A DNA stretch of 64,000 bases, from assembly GCF_017921895.1 (NCBI RefSeq), contig NZ_JAFIDN010000001.1, positions 372,001 through 436,000 of the forward strand, given 5' to 3'. Origin of the DNA: Natronogracilivirga saccharolytica (lineage in GTDB: Bacteria > Bacteroidota > Rhodothermia > Balneolales > Natronogracilivirgulaceae). Positions within the stretch are counted from its first letter, which is position 1. Every line of letters starts with the position of its first letter. Below, piece by piece: positions 52,348-61,378 of the stretch. The notes beneath the pieces were generated by a model, which saw only the letters and a program-made list of their open reading frames with translations, searched no databases and had not been told where the DNA came from. Made by a program: the position numbers and the translations under genes.

Positions 52348-54594
52348 CTATTCATACCTGTATACCTCTTTAATTCCATCAATCTTCTGCAATTGAGCCA
52401 GCACTTTTTCAAGATGGTTGATTCCTTCAACCATGATAATGAGCGTGCCCTCAAACATCCCGCTGTCGCTGGTCACATTGATACTCTTCATGTTGGTTTT
52501 CAGCGTTTTCGAAATCAGACTTGAAATATCGCTGACCAGTCCGACCCGGTCTTCACCGATCACACGTATAGCAGCCATAAACTGTGATCCGCTGCTGCGG
52601 GCCCAGGAGACATCGACAATACGTTCTCCGTCGGTTTTAATGAGATGCCGTGTATTCTTGCAGCTTACCCGGTGGATTTTTATGTCCCCTTCCCGGCTGA
52701 TGAAGCCCACTATATCATCTCCGGGGATGGGATTGCAGCACCGGGCAAACGAGTATTTTACATCCGTAACCTGACCGTTCAGAATCAAACCTTCACTGGG
52801 TCCCTGGGGATTGGAGACATCGTAGGCAATTTTATAATGATCCGATGTCTGCAGCTCCTCTCCGGGTTCCTGCTCCTTCTCTTCATCCAGTCGCCCCTTG
52901 CTGACGTAGCTTTTTACTGCTTTGGTCAGTCGGTTGACATCAAAAACCCCGGAACCGATATCGAAAAACAGCTTTTGCAGGGAGGAGTATTTAAGCTTGG
53001 ACGCTATTTTGGCCAGTTCCTGATCGGATATTTCAATACCGGCACGTGCCGCTTTTTTATTCCACTGATGCCGCCCGTCCTCGGCAACTTTTCGCTCTTT
53101 CTGCTTGATAAACTGCCTGAGCCGTGCACGGGCTTTGTGTGTGACGACATCGTTGATCCAGTCCGGATTCAGATTGATCTGCTTTCCGGTTATGATTTCA
53201 ACCTGATCGCCGCTTTTGAGTTTCTGGCGCAACGGCACGATTTTGCCGTTTACTTTGGCGGCAAGGGCACGCTCACCGATCTCACTGTGTATTTCAAATG
53301 CGAAATCGATGGGCGTCGCTCCCTTGGGAAGCGTAATCAGCTCCCCTTTGGGAGAAAACACATAAATTTCATCGGTGTACAGATTCAGCTGAAAATCTTC
53401 GACGAACTCGGTGGCCGCATCGGGACGCGGATTGTCGAGCACATCCCGCACCCAGTCAACAAACCTGTTGATATCCTGTTCCTTTCTGGGTCCCTCTTTG
53501 TATCGCCAGTGGGCGGCAAAACCCTTTTCGGCGATTTCATCCATTTTTTCAGTCCGGATCTGTACCTCGACCTTTTGTCCGGTATTGGTAATTACGGTGG
53601 TATGCAGCGACTGATACCCGTTGGCTTTGGGTACCGATATAAAATCACGGAAGCGCTCCGGTATCGGCGTGTAGTAATCGGTGATGAAGGAATACACCCG
53701 CCAGCAATCTTCCTTGGTGTGAGGTTCGTTCAGAATGATACGGACGGCAAACAGATCATAGATTTCCTCAAACGGCTTCTGCTGCCGGGTCATCTTACGG
53801 TATATCGAATAGATATGCTTGGGACGTCCTTTTATCTCAAACCGGAAACCGGCATTCTCAAGCTGCTCCTCCACCGGCTCCATGAACCGTGCGATGAATG
53901 CTTCCCGCGCATCTTTTTTCTCACGAAGCTTCCTGGCTATGAATTTATACCCTGTGGGATCAAGAGCCCTGAAACTCAGATCCTCCAGCTCGCTTTTGAT
54001 GTTGTAAATACCGAAACGGTGAGCAAGAGGGGCAAACAGCTCCATCGTTTCGGTGGCAATGCTGAGCTGTTTCTTTCTCGGCAAATGCTGGATGGTACGC
54101 ATGTTGTGGAGACGATCGGCAAATTTGATCAGCACCACCCGCAGATCTTCCGCCATTGAAAGCAGCATCTTCATGAACGTCTCTGCCTGCTTTACACCTT
54201 TGTTTTTGAAGACACCGGAAATCTTCGTCATGCCGTCAATCAAATGCGCAACAACAGGACCAAATTCCTTCCGGATGTCATCAAGCGAGACACTGGTATC
54301 CTCCACCGTATCATGCAGCAGAGCCGCAGCTACAGAGACATCATCCATGCCGATCTCCTTGATCAGTATCCGGGCAACTTCCAGCGGATGAAGATAATAC
54401 GGCTCTCCGGATGCCCTGGTAATGCCTTCATGGGAAAAAAAAGAAAGCTTGAAGGCTTTGATGATCAGATCATCATCGCAGGAATCCAGATACTCATGGC
54501 ACTCATTGAGCAGCGTATTCAACTCAACCTGCTGAGCAGGGTCAAGCTGAAGATTTTCGATGTTATCGACAATATTTAAGTTCTGTGTCGGCAT
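52348..54594 (-). CDS. Bifunctional (p)ppGpp synthetase/hydrolase (RSH)
   Basis: A 748-residue RelA/SpoT-homologue. The hydrolase domain is intact: YYLHPLEVARILIKEIG and ALLHDTVEDTSVSLDDI with the HDxxED motif. The synthetase region has YDLFAVRIIL and SVPKANGYQSLHTTV, the TGS domain follows (YVFSPKGELITLPKGATPID), and a C-terminal ACT domain starts VIGEDRVGLVSDISSLIS. The intact HD motif argues for both activities. A short palindrome, AAAGGCA-GT-TGCCTTT (54612-54627), lies 17 bases before its start. Confidence 0.94.
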   Translation of the reverse strand: MPTQNLNIVDNIENLQLDPAQQVELNTLLNECHEYLDSCDDDLIIKAFKLSFFSHEGITRASGEPYYLHPLEVARILIKEIGMDDVSVAAALLHDTVEDTSVSLDDIRKEFGPVVAHLIDGMTKISGVFKNKGVKQAETFMKMLLSMAEDLRVVLIKFADRLHNMRTIQHLPRKKQLSIATETMELFAPLAHRFGIYNIKSELEDLSFRALDPTGYKFIARKLREKKDAREAFIARFMEPVEEQLENAGFRFEIKGRPKHIYSIYRKMTRQQKPFEEIYDLFAVRIILNEPHTKEDCWRVYSFITDYYTPIPERFRDFISVPKANGYQSLHTTVITNTGQKVEVQIRTEKMDEIAEKGFAAHWRYKEGPRKEQDINRFVDWVRDVLDNPRPDAATEFVEDFQLNLYTDEIYVFSPKGELITLPKGATPIDFAFEIHSEIGERALAAKVNGKIVPLRQKLKSGDQVEIITGKQINLNPDWINDVVTHKARARLRQFIKQKERKVAEDGRHQWNKKAARAGIEISDQELAKIASKLKYSSLQKLFFDIGSGVFDVNRLTKAVKSYVSKGRLDEEKEQEPGEELQTSDHYKIAYDVSNPQGPSEGLILNGQVTDVKYSFARCCNPIPGDDIVGFISREGDIKIHRVSCKNTRHLIKTDGERIVDVSWARSSGSQFMAAIRVIGEDRVGLVSDISSLISKTLKTNMKSINVTSDSGMFEGTLIIMVEGINHLEKVLAQLQKIDGIKEVYRYE

Positions 54595-54611
54595 TTACAA
54601 ATGTACTGCAA

Positions 54612-54627
54612 AAAGGCAGTTGCCTTT
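54612..54627. promoter_or_regulatory. Short palindrome before the RSH gene
   Basis: AAAGGCA and TGCCTTT are exact reverse complements with a 2-nt centre. The 300-base gap 54595-54894 holds no gene that I can support; it must contain the RSH promoter, and this palindrome is its only clear structure. Confidence 0.3.
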
Positions 54628-54894
54628 ACAATTTCGGATGATTTTGATCGGTTCGGATAAAATTTCCGGGATCATTACGCTATGTCGTTTGTTTCCCGAT
54701 GCTTACAATTAAAAACACGCTGCACGCAGGTAAAACGTTCCAAGGGGGTAACGTCTTCTGCAATTTTGAGCGTATGCATATACCTCGTACTATTCCCAGC
54801 ATACAAATATTATGTTAAATTTGCATGTAGCTGATCGCCTGTGCTGCGGGCAGAACTGTGCGCTTTTCTGTATTTCGGAATAAGCAAGCCGGTA

Positions 54895-56730
54895 CTAACG
54901 TTCCAGCGGGAATTCAAAACAAAAGGCAGCTCCGGACCCGTTGCTTCTCAGCCTGAAAGAGCCCCGCAGCTGTTTTGACAAGGCCGAGACAATCTGTAAA
55001 CCGAGTCCGCATCCTGTTGCCTGCCGGGTATCCCGCTCCTGATCCATTTCAACGACGGATTCCTGAAACGAGACCCCGGAAGATTGCTCAAACCCGGTGC
55101 TCAGACCGACTCCGTCATCCTTTATCTTAAGTTCGGCCATATTGCCATCCCGTTTCAGCACACAATGAATACTTCCTCTCTCCCTTCCCTCAAAGGCATG
55201 CTTTATGGCATTTGTAATGATTTCATTCACGACAAGAGAAAACGGAACCGCCTGATTGATGTTCACATGAATATCATCGCAGTCGTATTGAAACCGGATG
55301 TCACTATCCGGATTCAGCACAGCTACAAGGTCCGAGCTCAGCTTTCTGATACTTTTTGCAAGGTTTACAGCACTCAGCGTCTCATTCCGGTAGACCTGCT
55401 CATGAATCGTTGCGATGGTTTTTATGCGCGCAACACTGTCCAGAAGCTTCAAAGACAGTTCATCATTATCCTGTTCTGTTGCCTGCAAATGCAGCATGCC
55501 GGATATGACAGCCAGATTGTTCATTACACGGTGATGCACTTCCGCCAGGAGCGTTTCCTTTTCCTTCAGTGAAGCCAGAAGCTCTTGCTGATATTTCTTT
55601 CTCTCGGTTACATCCCTCTCGATGGATATCCAGTGAGTGTACTCTCCATGCTCATTGGTAACAGGAACAACAGAAACATGCATCCAGAAAGGTTCGCCGT
55701 TTTTCCTGTAATTTATCAATTCCACTTTGGCCGGACGCCATGCCTTCATTGCATTCAGAAGTTTTTGAAGCTCTTCGGTATCGGTTTCCGGTCCGTGAAG
55801 CAGATTAGCTGTATTGCCAATCACTTCATCCCGTTTGTATCCGGTAATTTCACAATAGGCATCATTTACATACAAAATTTTGCGGTCCGGATGCGTCGAA
55901 GGACTGGCCTCCACGATAACAACCGCCTCGGTGGTATGAGTGATAACCGATTCCAGCAGCTTCAGGCGCTCTTTTTCATTTTTCTCACCGGTAACATCCC
56001 TGGAGTTAATCACGAAGCCACTGACATCGGGATCCCGGCACAAATTTGTTACCGTACTTTGAATCCATCTCCAGTTTCCGTCTCCGTCCTTGTAACGATA
56101 TGGTTCCAGAGTCAACCGGGAGAAAGGGGCAATCGAATTAACAGAGTCCTTCACCGCATCACGGTCATCCTGGTGCAGCCGCTCAAATGCATTCTGATGC
56201 AAAAGTGAGTCAGAGGTCAGGTTCAAAATTTTTTTAACGGACGGACTGACGTAAGAAAAATGCAATTGTTCATCCAGTACCGCTATGAGGTCGGTTCCGT
56301 TTTGGACCAGCGACTTGAATCGTTTTTCGCTTCGGGCCAGATTGTGCTCAACTCTTTTTTGCTTGTCAATAATTTGGGTACTTCCAATGATCCGGCTGCA
56401 AGAACCGTCTTCAAATACCGGCTCTCCCGTTACCCTGACCCAGCGTCTGCTTGGCCCGGCAGTCCGGATTTTCAGTTCCAGATCAAAGTCTGTTCCTTCC
56501 TTCACCGCCGTTTCAATAGCTTCACGCAGCAAATTCCTGTGAAGTTCATCGTAAAAAAGAGTAAGAGATGATTCCAGGTCGGGATTGTAACCGGGTGGCA
56601 GTCCCTGCAAATTTTTGATTACATGTGACAAATTGACCTGATTGGTAGACAGGTCCAGCACCCAGCATCCAATTTCTGCCTTATTGAGAATTCTTTCAAG
56701 ATCCTCTTTAATCGGTCTGTTTGTGCACAT
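54895..56730 (-). CDS. Cytosolic multi-PAS histidine kinase (HisKA_2/HWE-like)
   Basis: A 611-residue kinase without membrane segments. Three PAS regions are visible: about 10-125 (PGYNPDLESSLTLFYDELH), 130-250 (VSPSVKKILNLTSDSLLH, ending in a PAC segment WRWIQSTVTN) and 255-375 (KILYVNDAYCEITGYKRDEV with ENG-like NYRKNGEPFWMHVSVVPV). The last is close to flavin-type LOV/PAS domains but lacks the NCRFLQ cysteine (it reads TANLLHG). The phosphoacceptor region is EVHHRVMNNLAVISGMLHLQ, followed by an HATPase domain (NAIKHAF, KDDGVGL, GCGLGLQIV). Such kinases usually act on single-domain regulators; none is adjacent. Confidence 0.88.
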   Translation of the reverse strand: MCTNRPIKEDLERILNKAEIGCWVLDLSTNQVNLSHVIKNLQGLPPGYNPDLESSLTLFYDELHRNLLREAIETAVKEGTDFDLELKIRTAGPSRRWVRVTGEPVFEDGSCSRIIGSTQIIDKQKRVEHNLARSEKRFKSLVQNGTDLIAVLDEQLHFSYVSPSVKKILNLTSDSLLHQNAFERLHQDDRDAVKDSVNSIAPFSRLTLEPYRYKDGDGNWRWIQSTVTNLCRDPDVSGFVINSRDVTGEKNEKERLKLLESVITHTTEAVVIVEASPSTHPDRKILYVNDAYCEITGYKRDEVIGNTANLLHGPETDTEELQKLLNAMKAWRPAKVELINYRKNGEPFWMHVSVVPVTNEHGEYTHWISIERDVTERKKYQQELLASLKEKETLLAEVHHRVMNNLAVISGMLHLQATEQDNDELSLKLLDSVARIKTIATIHEQVYRNETLSAVNLAKSIRKLSSDLVAVLNPDSDIRFQYDCDDIHVNINQAVPFSLVVNEIITNAIKHAFEGRERGSIHCVLKRDGNMAELKIKDDGVGLSTGFEQSSGVSFQESVVEMDQERDTRQATGCGLGLQIVSALSKQLRGSFRLRSNGSGAAFCFEFPLER

Positions 56731-56841
56731 AATTGCTTTTGCAGATGAATTAACCGGTTTGCTGCAATGTTTGGCTTTTAATAATTGTCAATGATGCCAG
56801 ATAGAACTTAATAAGGGAATCACACAGTGGCGAGTGCAGAC

Positions 56842-57057
56842 GGGATTCGCGGAACGGGGAATCCCATTTTCACTCACGTTAGTGCCTGTTTAAGATGTTA
56901 TCGGCAAAAGATCCTGCATTCTGAATCATCCGATATCATCGGATTCCGCCTGTCACACGTATGCCGATGATAAAATTCAGACTTTTAAACTGCAGATGAT
57001 ACCTTGCAGCGGATTATATTAAATTTTATTAATATTAACTAACGCAAATATTGCGTT
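56842..57057. repeat. Three separate inverted repeats in a 384-base non-coding gap
   Basis: Between the PAS kinase start (56730) and tRNA-Leu (57115) no gene is visible. The gap holds GGGATTC/GAATCCC (56842-56865, 10-nt loop), ATCCGAT/ATCGGAT (56928-56944, 3-nt loop) and AACGCAA/TTGCGTT (57041-57057, 3-nt loop), all exact. The stretch just before the last is very AT-rich and likely contains promoter elements. A small RNA or several operators are both possible. Confidence 0.45.
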
Positions 57058-57114
57058 GTAGATAATTCAGAACAGCGTTATTTTTTGTAGTTTGAAAGTT
57101 TTGATCAACAATGT

Positions 57115-57205
57115 GCCGCCGTGGTGGAATTGGTAGACACGTTGGACTTAAAATCCAATGGGAGCTTAAACTCCCGTGCCGGTTCGAGCCCGGCCGGCGG
57201 TACCA
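57115..57205 (+). tRNA. tRNA-Leu (anticodon TAA), CCA encoded
   Basis: The acceptor GCCGCCG pairs with CGGCGGT (terminal G-T), the anticodon stem TTGGA/TCCAA holds loop CTTAAAA, a long variable arm GGGAG/CTCCC is present, and the T arm is GCCGGTTCGAGCCCGGC. ACCA at 57202-57205 encodes the discriminator and CCA. Confidence 0.95.
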
Positions 57206-57248
57206 CTAAAGTTATTCATAGCAACATATTAGACTTGCATTTCTTTAT

Positions 57249-57285
57249 CCGGGGCACGTAGTGACCAGAGTGTATGCCCGGTTTT
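57249..57285 (+). terminator. Probable terminator after tRNA-Leu
   Basis: CCGGGGCA pairs with TGCCCGG (one bulge) across an 18-nt loop, followed by four T residues. It is the only terminator-like hairpin between tRNA-Leu and the convergent barrel gene. Confidence 0.4.
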
Positions 57286-57351
57286 CGTTCAAACCAGGGC
57301 CTGAACGACGAATTAAATTTATATCTTTCGCACACTTTATTTTCAGCGATC

Positions 57352-58188
57352 CTACCTGCTGAACAGTTTCCGGTTAATGTTGAATCCAATTCGTATGTCT
57401 CCTTCCCAGAAGCGGTCGTTGTTCTCGGACATGATGAACTGTGCGTTATGCCACTGCGATGCTGCAAGATACACTTGATATGTCAGCTGCTCGGTTTCAA
57501 AATGAAGGCCTATGCTCAGGGCATTGCTCGTATTTGAATTCCGGCTCCCCAAAACAGGAGCGAATTCACCGCTGATCCCCGCATCGGATGTTATCAGATA
57601 TTTCGCTGAAATCCCCAATCCAAAAAGCTGTGACTCCCGGCCTCCGGTGATGAAATTATAATGGGCAAACATGGGAGAAAGCTGAAACCTGAAATCGCCA
57701 AGTGACCGGGCTATCATCAGGCTGGTGAGATAGGAAAGCCGGTCACTGAATTCCAGGCCCTGCCCCGAACGCGTATCAATACCAGATGATACAAATAAGG
57801 CCGTCTCAAATGGAAACGCGGATAACCGGGATTGTGTAAACAGGGTATATTTCGCATGAAGATCCACCACATTCCGGAATGTCATCCGTCCCAGTCCTGC
57901 TGAAAAACGGTCCGTGAATCCATACTCCAGCCCCAGACGGGTATTGGCGCCATCGTCAAGACCGAAAAACCGGTCAATGCCACCGTCCACATGCCCAAAG
58001 GTGTGCTTGACGGATAATCTCATGGTGCCGGCATCGGCGCGGTATACGGTTGGCAGAACCACATTGGTATTGGCCCAGAAAATATTCTCATCAAGCTTTT
58101 CTCCTGTCACCGCTGATGCTTCCGAATGCGGATGAACAAGGACAAAGATCACAGCAAAAAACACGTATCTCACAGCCACTCCGGTCAT
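57352..58188 (-). CDS. DUF5777-like outer-membrane beta-barrel protein
   Basis: A 278-residue protein with a signal peptide (YVFFAVIFVLVHPHSEASA). The first mature strand, FWANTNVVLPTVYRADAGTM, and the following RLSVKHTFGHV and RLGLEYGFTDRFSAGLGRM resemble the DUF5777 barrel family. Further strands alternate to the end (IRIGFNIN). Such barrels are often found beside YceI and redox proteins in Bacteroidota, and here the divergent neighbours are Rieske and YceI genes. The ATG at 58188 is preferred over a GTG at 58209. The function is unknown. Confidence 0.65.
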   Translation of the reverse strand: MTGVAVRYVFFAVIFVLVHPHSEASAVTGEKLDENIFWANTNVVLPTVYRADAGTMRLSVKHTFGHVDGGIDRFFGLDDGANTRLGLEYGFTDRFSAGLGRMTFRNVVDLHAKYTLFTQSRLSAFPFETALFVSSGIDTRSGQGLEFSDRLSYLTSLMIARSLGDFRFQLSPMFAHYNFITGGRESQLFGLGISAKYLITSDAGISGEFAPVLGSRNSNTSNALSIGLHFETEQLTYQVYLAASQWHNAQFIMSENNDRFWEGDIRIGFNINRKLFSR

Positions 58189-58312
58189 AGTATCATCAGG
58201 TTTTATCACGAAAGTATCGAACTTATATCTACAGGAACCGATCTACACATTATTTCGTTGTTTATATTACTGCTTTTTAACAACATACCCTTAATAAAAA
58301 CATGTCTGTGTC

Positions 58313-58798
58313 ATGGAAAAACCTGAAGCAACCAATAATAATTCAATCAGCAGAAAGCAATTCCTCAAAACGGCCGGTTCCGCAAGTTTGTTTGCAGCTT
58401 TGGGTATCAGCCTGGCATCATGCGATGTTACTGACTCCAACAATGATGTTGATGACGAAGACACCGATGCTGTAACTATAGAAAACGGTACCGTTGTTCT
58501 GGACATCAGTGATGAAACACTTGAGTCACTTCAAAATGAAGGTGGTTTTTTGAGAGTTGCCACGGCCGGCCTGCTGGTTGTAAATGTTGATGGTGATTTG
58601 ATCCGGGCTTTTTCTGATGTCTGTCCCCATGATGGCTGCCGGGATGAATGGGAGTATGACAATCAGCACTTCACCTGCAACTGTCATGGATCCCGATTCG
58701 AAAACGACGGTACGGTGGTTCAGGGACCGGCCAACCGGGATCTGACCGAATACGACGTTTCCCGTGACGGGGACATGGTAACCATCCTTACCGACTAA
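58313..58798 (+). CDS. Rieske [2Fe-2S] lipoprotein, possibly Tat-exported
   Basis: A 161-residue protein with both cluster-binding boxes: CPHDGC and CNCHGSRF, giving two Cys and two His ligands plus the disulfide cysteines. The N-terminus has SRKQFLKTAGSASLFAALG, a twin-arginine-like motif with Lys in the second Arg place, ending in a lipobox LASC. An Asp-rich linker follows. It is therefore probably a folded electron-transfer lipoprotein in the periplasm. YceI follows after 5 bases; no cytochrome b gene is present, so it is not part of a bc1 complex here. Confidence 0.88.
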   Translation: MEKPEATNNNSISRKQFLKTAGSASLFAALGISLASCDVTDSNNDVDDEDTDAVTIENGTVVLDISDETLESLQNEGGFLRVATAGLLVVNVDGDLIRAFSDVCPHDGCRDEWEYDNQHFTCNCHGSRFENDGTVVQGPANRDLTEYDVSRDGDMVTILTD

Positions 58799-58803
58799 AT
58801 ATC

Positions 58804-59418
58804 ATGTCACGAACATCAAACTCACTTCGCATTTTTCTGATTCTGACGGCATTTATCGGTGGCAATATCCTTTTTACCCTGCCGGGTCCGGGATTTTCAA
58901 ATGATATCTACCGGTTGATCGAAGATGAGTCAGAAATGGAAATCAGCGGCCGGACCAACATTCGAAGCTGGAGCGCCAGGGTCGTCATATCAGATTATGA
59001 CATCAGGTCCGGCAAAAATGAGCGTGAGCTTCCGGTATTCAGTCATTTTACGGTGACTATGCCTGTGGAAACGATCGATTCAGGAAACAGTCGTGAAACC
59101 GGCAGTATCCACGAGTACCTGAAAGCAGACGAATATCCCGAAATCACTTTCGAACTGACATCCATGAATAATTTCACGTCCACCAACGGCGCTTACGAAA
59201 CACTGGCCGAAGGTATCCTGACGGTTGCCGGTATAAGCAGAAATATTGAAGTGAAGGGCACCTTGCAGGCTACAGACGATGAAAGAATCAGGATCACCGG
59301 AAGTCATGAGATGAAAATGTCAGACTTCGATGTTGAAACGCCAACCGCATTGCTTGGTGCCATCCGTGCCAGGGATGATATGAAGGTTTCGTTCGATCTT
59401 GTATTATCACCTGAATAA
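58804..59418 (+). CDS. YceI-family periplasmic protein
   Basis: A 204-residue protein with an N-terminal signal (IFLILTAFIGGNILFTLPG). The lipocalin-like YceI fold is indicated by EYPEITFELTS, the LTVAGISRNIEVKGTL segment and the closing KMSDFDVETPTALLGAIRARDDMKVSF, parts of which recur in nearly all members. YceI proteins bind isoprenoid or quinone-type lipids. The 5-base gap to the Rieske gene suggests a joint redox role, for example with a quinone ligand; that is inference. Confidence 0.88.
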   Translation: MSRTSNSLRIFLILTAFIGGNILFTLPGPGFSNDIYRLIEDESEMEISGRTNIRSWSARVVISDYDIRSGKNERELPVFSHFTVTMPVETIDSGNSRETGSIHEYLKADEYPEITFELTSMNNFTSTNGAYETLAEGILTVAGISRNIEVKGTLQATDDERIRITGSHEMKMSDFDVETPTALLGAIRARDDMKVSFDLVLSPE

Positions 59419-59471
59419 CGGCAATTTAAATCTGACTGTCCGGTCCCAGGATCCCGACAGCTGAGCACAAG

Positions 59472-60215
59472 ATGACCGAAACTACACGACCGGATACCCT
59501 CATCTTCGGGGAAAGGCAGGTTCTCAAAAAATACCGCAGTGATCACGAGATGCACGACTGTATTGCTGTGGCAAAAAGGCTTGAACAATTCACGCCCGGG
59601 GAACTCACATTCGGAAATGGTTATCAGGTGACCGTGCTGGTACCCTCACCTGTGGAAACGGATAACGCTGCCGCATCAATGCCACGCGCAGATGCGGTTT
59701 CTGTTCAATTCAGACTTCATTACAAAGAGATGCTGGACCTTACAAAAGCCGTTTCCGACTGGTTTGCGTATATACTGGATCAATCGCACACAACAGAAGG
59801 CACGTATGCCCTGCACGGTGATTTACATCTCAGGAATATTCTGCTGAACAGCGAAACCAGAACAATTTATATTATCGATCCTTCTGCCAAAGCTGTTAAC
59901 AGCTCGGTCAATATGGCCTGGCTGGACTTTCAGCTTTTTCTGATGAGCACTGCGATCTCCGTTTTTCCGCGTTACGATCATTTTTGGGTACCCGGGAGAA
60001 ATTTTCTCGACCGGGTTGAGCCCAATCTGGAGCGGTCCTCTGGCCTGTGGCTGCGGCTTCGATCGCATTTGCAACTGCTCAGATTTTTGATATCCAAATC
60101 GATCCGGCAAGGCCGGTTTGCAGAGCTGGGCCAATATATGATGGTATCCGGAATTATTGCCCTTCTTTTGGTTTTCCGCAGTCTCGTTACCCCGGCACCT
60201 CACAGTTCAGACTGA
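59472..60215 (+). CDS. Small kinase-like (APH/LPS-kinase fold) protein
   Basis: A 247-residue protein. The catalytic loop HGDLHLRNILLNSETRTIYI and the metal-binding DPSAK place it in the aminoglycoside-phosphotransferase/LPS-kinase-like superfamily. The N-terminal lobe is short: IFGERQVLKKYRSDHEMHDC may supply the ATP-binding lysine, but no glycine-rich loop is obvious. A hydrophobic segment near the C-terminus (MMVSGIIALLLVFRSLV) may be an anchor. The substrate is unknown. It follows YceI by 53 bases on the same strand. Confidence 0.7.
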   Translation: MTETTRPDTLIFGERQVLKKYRSDHEMHDCIAVAKRLEQFTPGELTFGNGYQVTVLVPSPVETDNAAASMPRADAVSVQFRLHYKEMLDLTKAVSDWFAYILDQSHTTEGTYALHGDLHLRNILLNSETRTIYIIDPSAKAVNSSVNMAWLDFQLFLMSTAISVFPRYDHFWVPGRNFLDRVEPNLERSSGLWLRLRSHLQLLRFLISKSIRQGRFAELGQYMMVSGIIALLLVFRSLVTPAPHSSD

Positions 60216-60330
60216 GTCGCCGGGTTTTTCTGATGTTTTGAAAACGCAACACTTCCACCCCAAAAAAACTTCAGGTCTCTCACTCCCTTGAATATCGGCC
60301 GGTATCTGGTGCAAACCGACCGGTAATCAT

Positions 60331-60369
60331 AAAAAGGGCCGGAAAGGTTTAACTCTTTCCAACCCTTTT
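60331..60369. terminator. Bidirectional terminator between convergent genes
   Basis: AAAAAGGG-CC-GGAAAG pairs with CTTTCC-AA-CCCTTTT around an 8-nt loop. T runs flank the stem on both strands, so it can serve the kinase-like gene and the cold-shock gene. Confidence 0.8.
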
Positions 60370-60391
60370 GAAAGTTTGTTTCCGGACTATA

Positions 60392-60604
60392 CTAAATCTT
60401 GGTTACTTCTTTTGCGTATAATCCTTTTTCCCCTTCATCAACAGTGAATTCAACTTTCTGGCCTTCGTCCAGTGTCTTGAAACCATCTTCATTGATTTCG
60501 CTGAAGTGCACGAAGATATCATCGCCACTATCCCGGCTGATAAATCCAAATCCTTTTCCACCATTAAACCATTTGACAACGCCGGTTTCTCGTTCTTCTG
60601 ACAT
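60392..60604 (-). CDS. Cold-shock domain protein (CspA family)
   Basis: A 70-residue single-stranded nucleic-acid chaperone. RNP1 reads [10 protein letters not shown] and RNP2 reads [10 protein letters not shown], preceded by the usual GVVKWFNG start of the fold. The N-terminal MSEERETG is a short acidic extension. AAGG lies seven bases before the ATG. A leader of more than 100 bases before the divergent deaminase could hold cold-responsive structure. Confidence 0.96.
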   Translation of the reverse strand: MSEERETGVVKWFNGGKGFGFISRDSGDDIFVHFSEINEDGFKTLDEGQKVEFTVDEGEKGLYAKEVTKI

Positions 60605-60779
60605 ATTTATACCTTTAACATTATTTGTTGTATCATGTAAATGCTATATATATCTGTTCATTACAACTGATGTTGCTGTAACTGCTAAATACACATAGCG
60701 ACCTAAAGATTAATGAAATTCTTTTGAATGTGCAATTATATTGATTTCCTTCTGTAAGAAATTTCAGATTTTTCCAAAG

Positions 60780-61259
60780 ATGGATATTGAATTCCTCAAA
60801 AAAGCCGCAAAAATTGCCCGTGAGGCTGAAGATAGCGGGAATATACCCGTCGGAGCTCTGATCACATTTGAAGGCAAGATTATCAGCGAGGGGAAAAATG
60901 CGGTACAAAATCCTGATTTTCATCCGGGACGCCATGCTGAAATGGAGGCACTTCGCAATGTCCCGGTGCATCTCTGGCCCAAAAGCAGACAGATGACGTG
61001 CTATACCACACTTGAACCCTGTGTCATGTGCTTTGGCAGCCTCATCCTCCATCGCATCGGCCGAGTTGTATATGGTGCTGCGGATCCGGAAGGCGGAGCC
61101 CGATACCTGACGGAGCATCTCCCCGGGTATTACAGCCGGCGGGAGGTTCCGGAGTTCTGCGGACCGTTGTTGCCTGAGTTGTGTGACCCCTTGTATCTTC
61201 GTGCTGCAGAAAAATTTAACAGGCTGATTAATAAAAAAAGCCCAAGAACGCACAAATAA
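60780..61259 (+). CDS. TadA-like nucleoside/tRNA adenosine deaminase
   Basis: A 159-residue zinc deaminase. The zinc site is complete: PGRHAEMEAL and TLEPCVMCFGSLILHRIGRV. The following VVYGAADPEGGARY and the basic C-terminus fit TadA, which makes inosine-34 in tRNA-Arg, better than guanine deaminase. However TadA usually has PCxMCAGA, and the FGS here is unusual, so assignment to TadA is likely but not certain. The ATG at 60780 is chosen because the DIEFLKKAAKIA helix follows directly. Confidence 0.8.
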   Translation: MDIEFLKKAAKIAREAEDSGNIPVGALITFEGKIISEGKNAVQNPDFHPGRHAEMEALRNVPVHLWPKSRQMTCYTTLEPCVMCFGSLILHRIGRVVYGAADPEGGARYLTEHLPGYYSRREVPEFCGPLLPELCDPLYLRAAEKFNRLINKKSPRTHK

Positions 61260-61378
61260 AATATGCGCCCTTCGGCTGTAAATATGCTGCGCTGCAAGCT
61301 GCTTCAGTTATGGTATCAGACCATTTTCAGTATGCATCTGCAACCTGCAGCTGTTATCGATGATCCTTGCCGGAATGC

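Noticed and set aside
52645-54159. A 504-codon open frame on the plus strand
   Set aside because: It lies wholly opposite the RSH gene, whose domains are unmistakable; the predicted protein is Phe/Gly-rich with no recognisable domain.
54895-56730. A LOV-type photoreceptor kinase
   Set aside because: The third PAS domain resembles LOV domains, but the NCRFLQ cysteine that binds flavin is absent (the segment reads TANLLHG).
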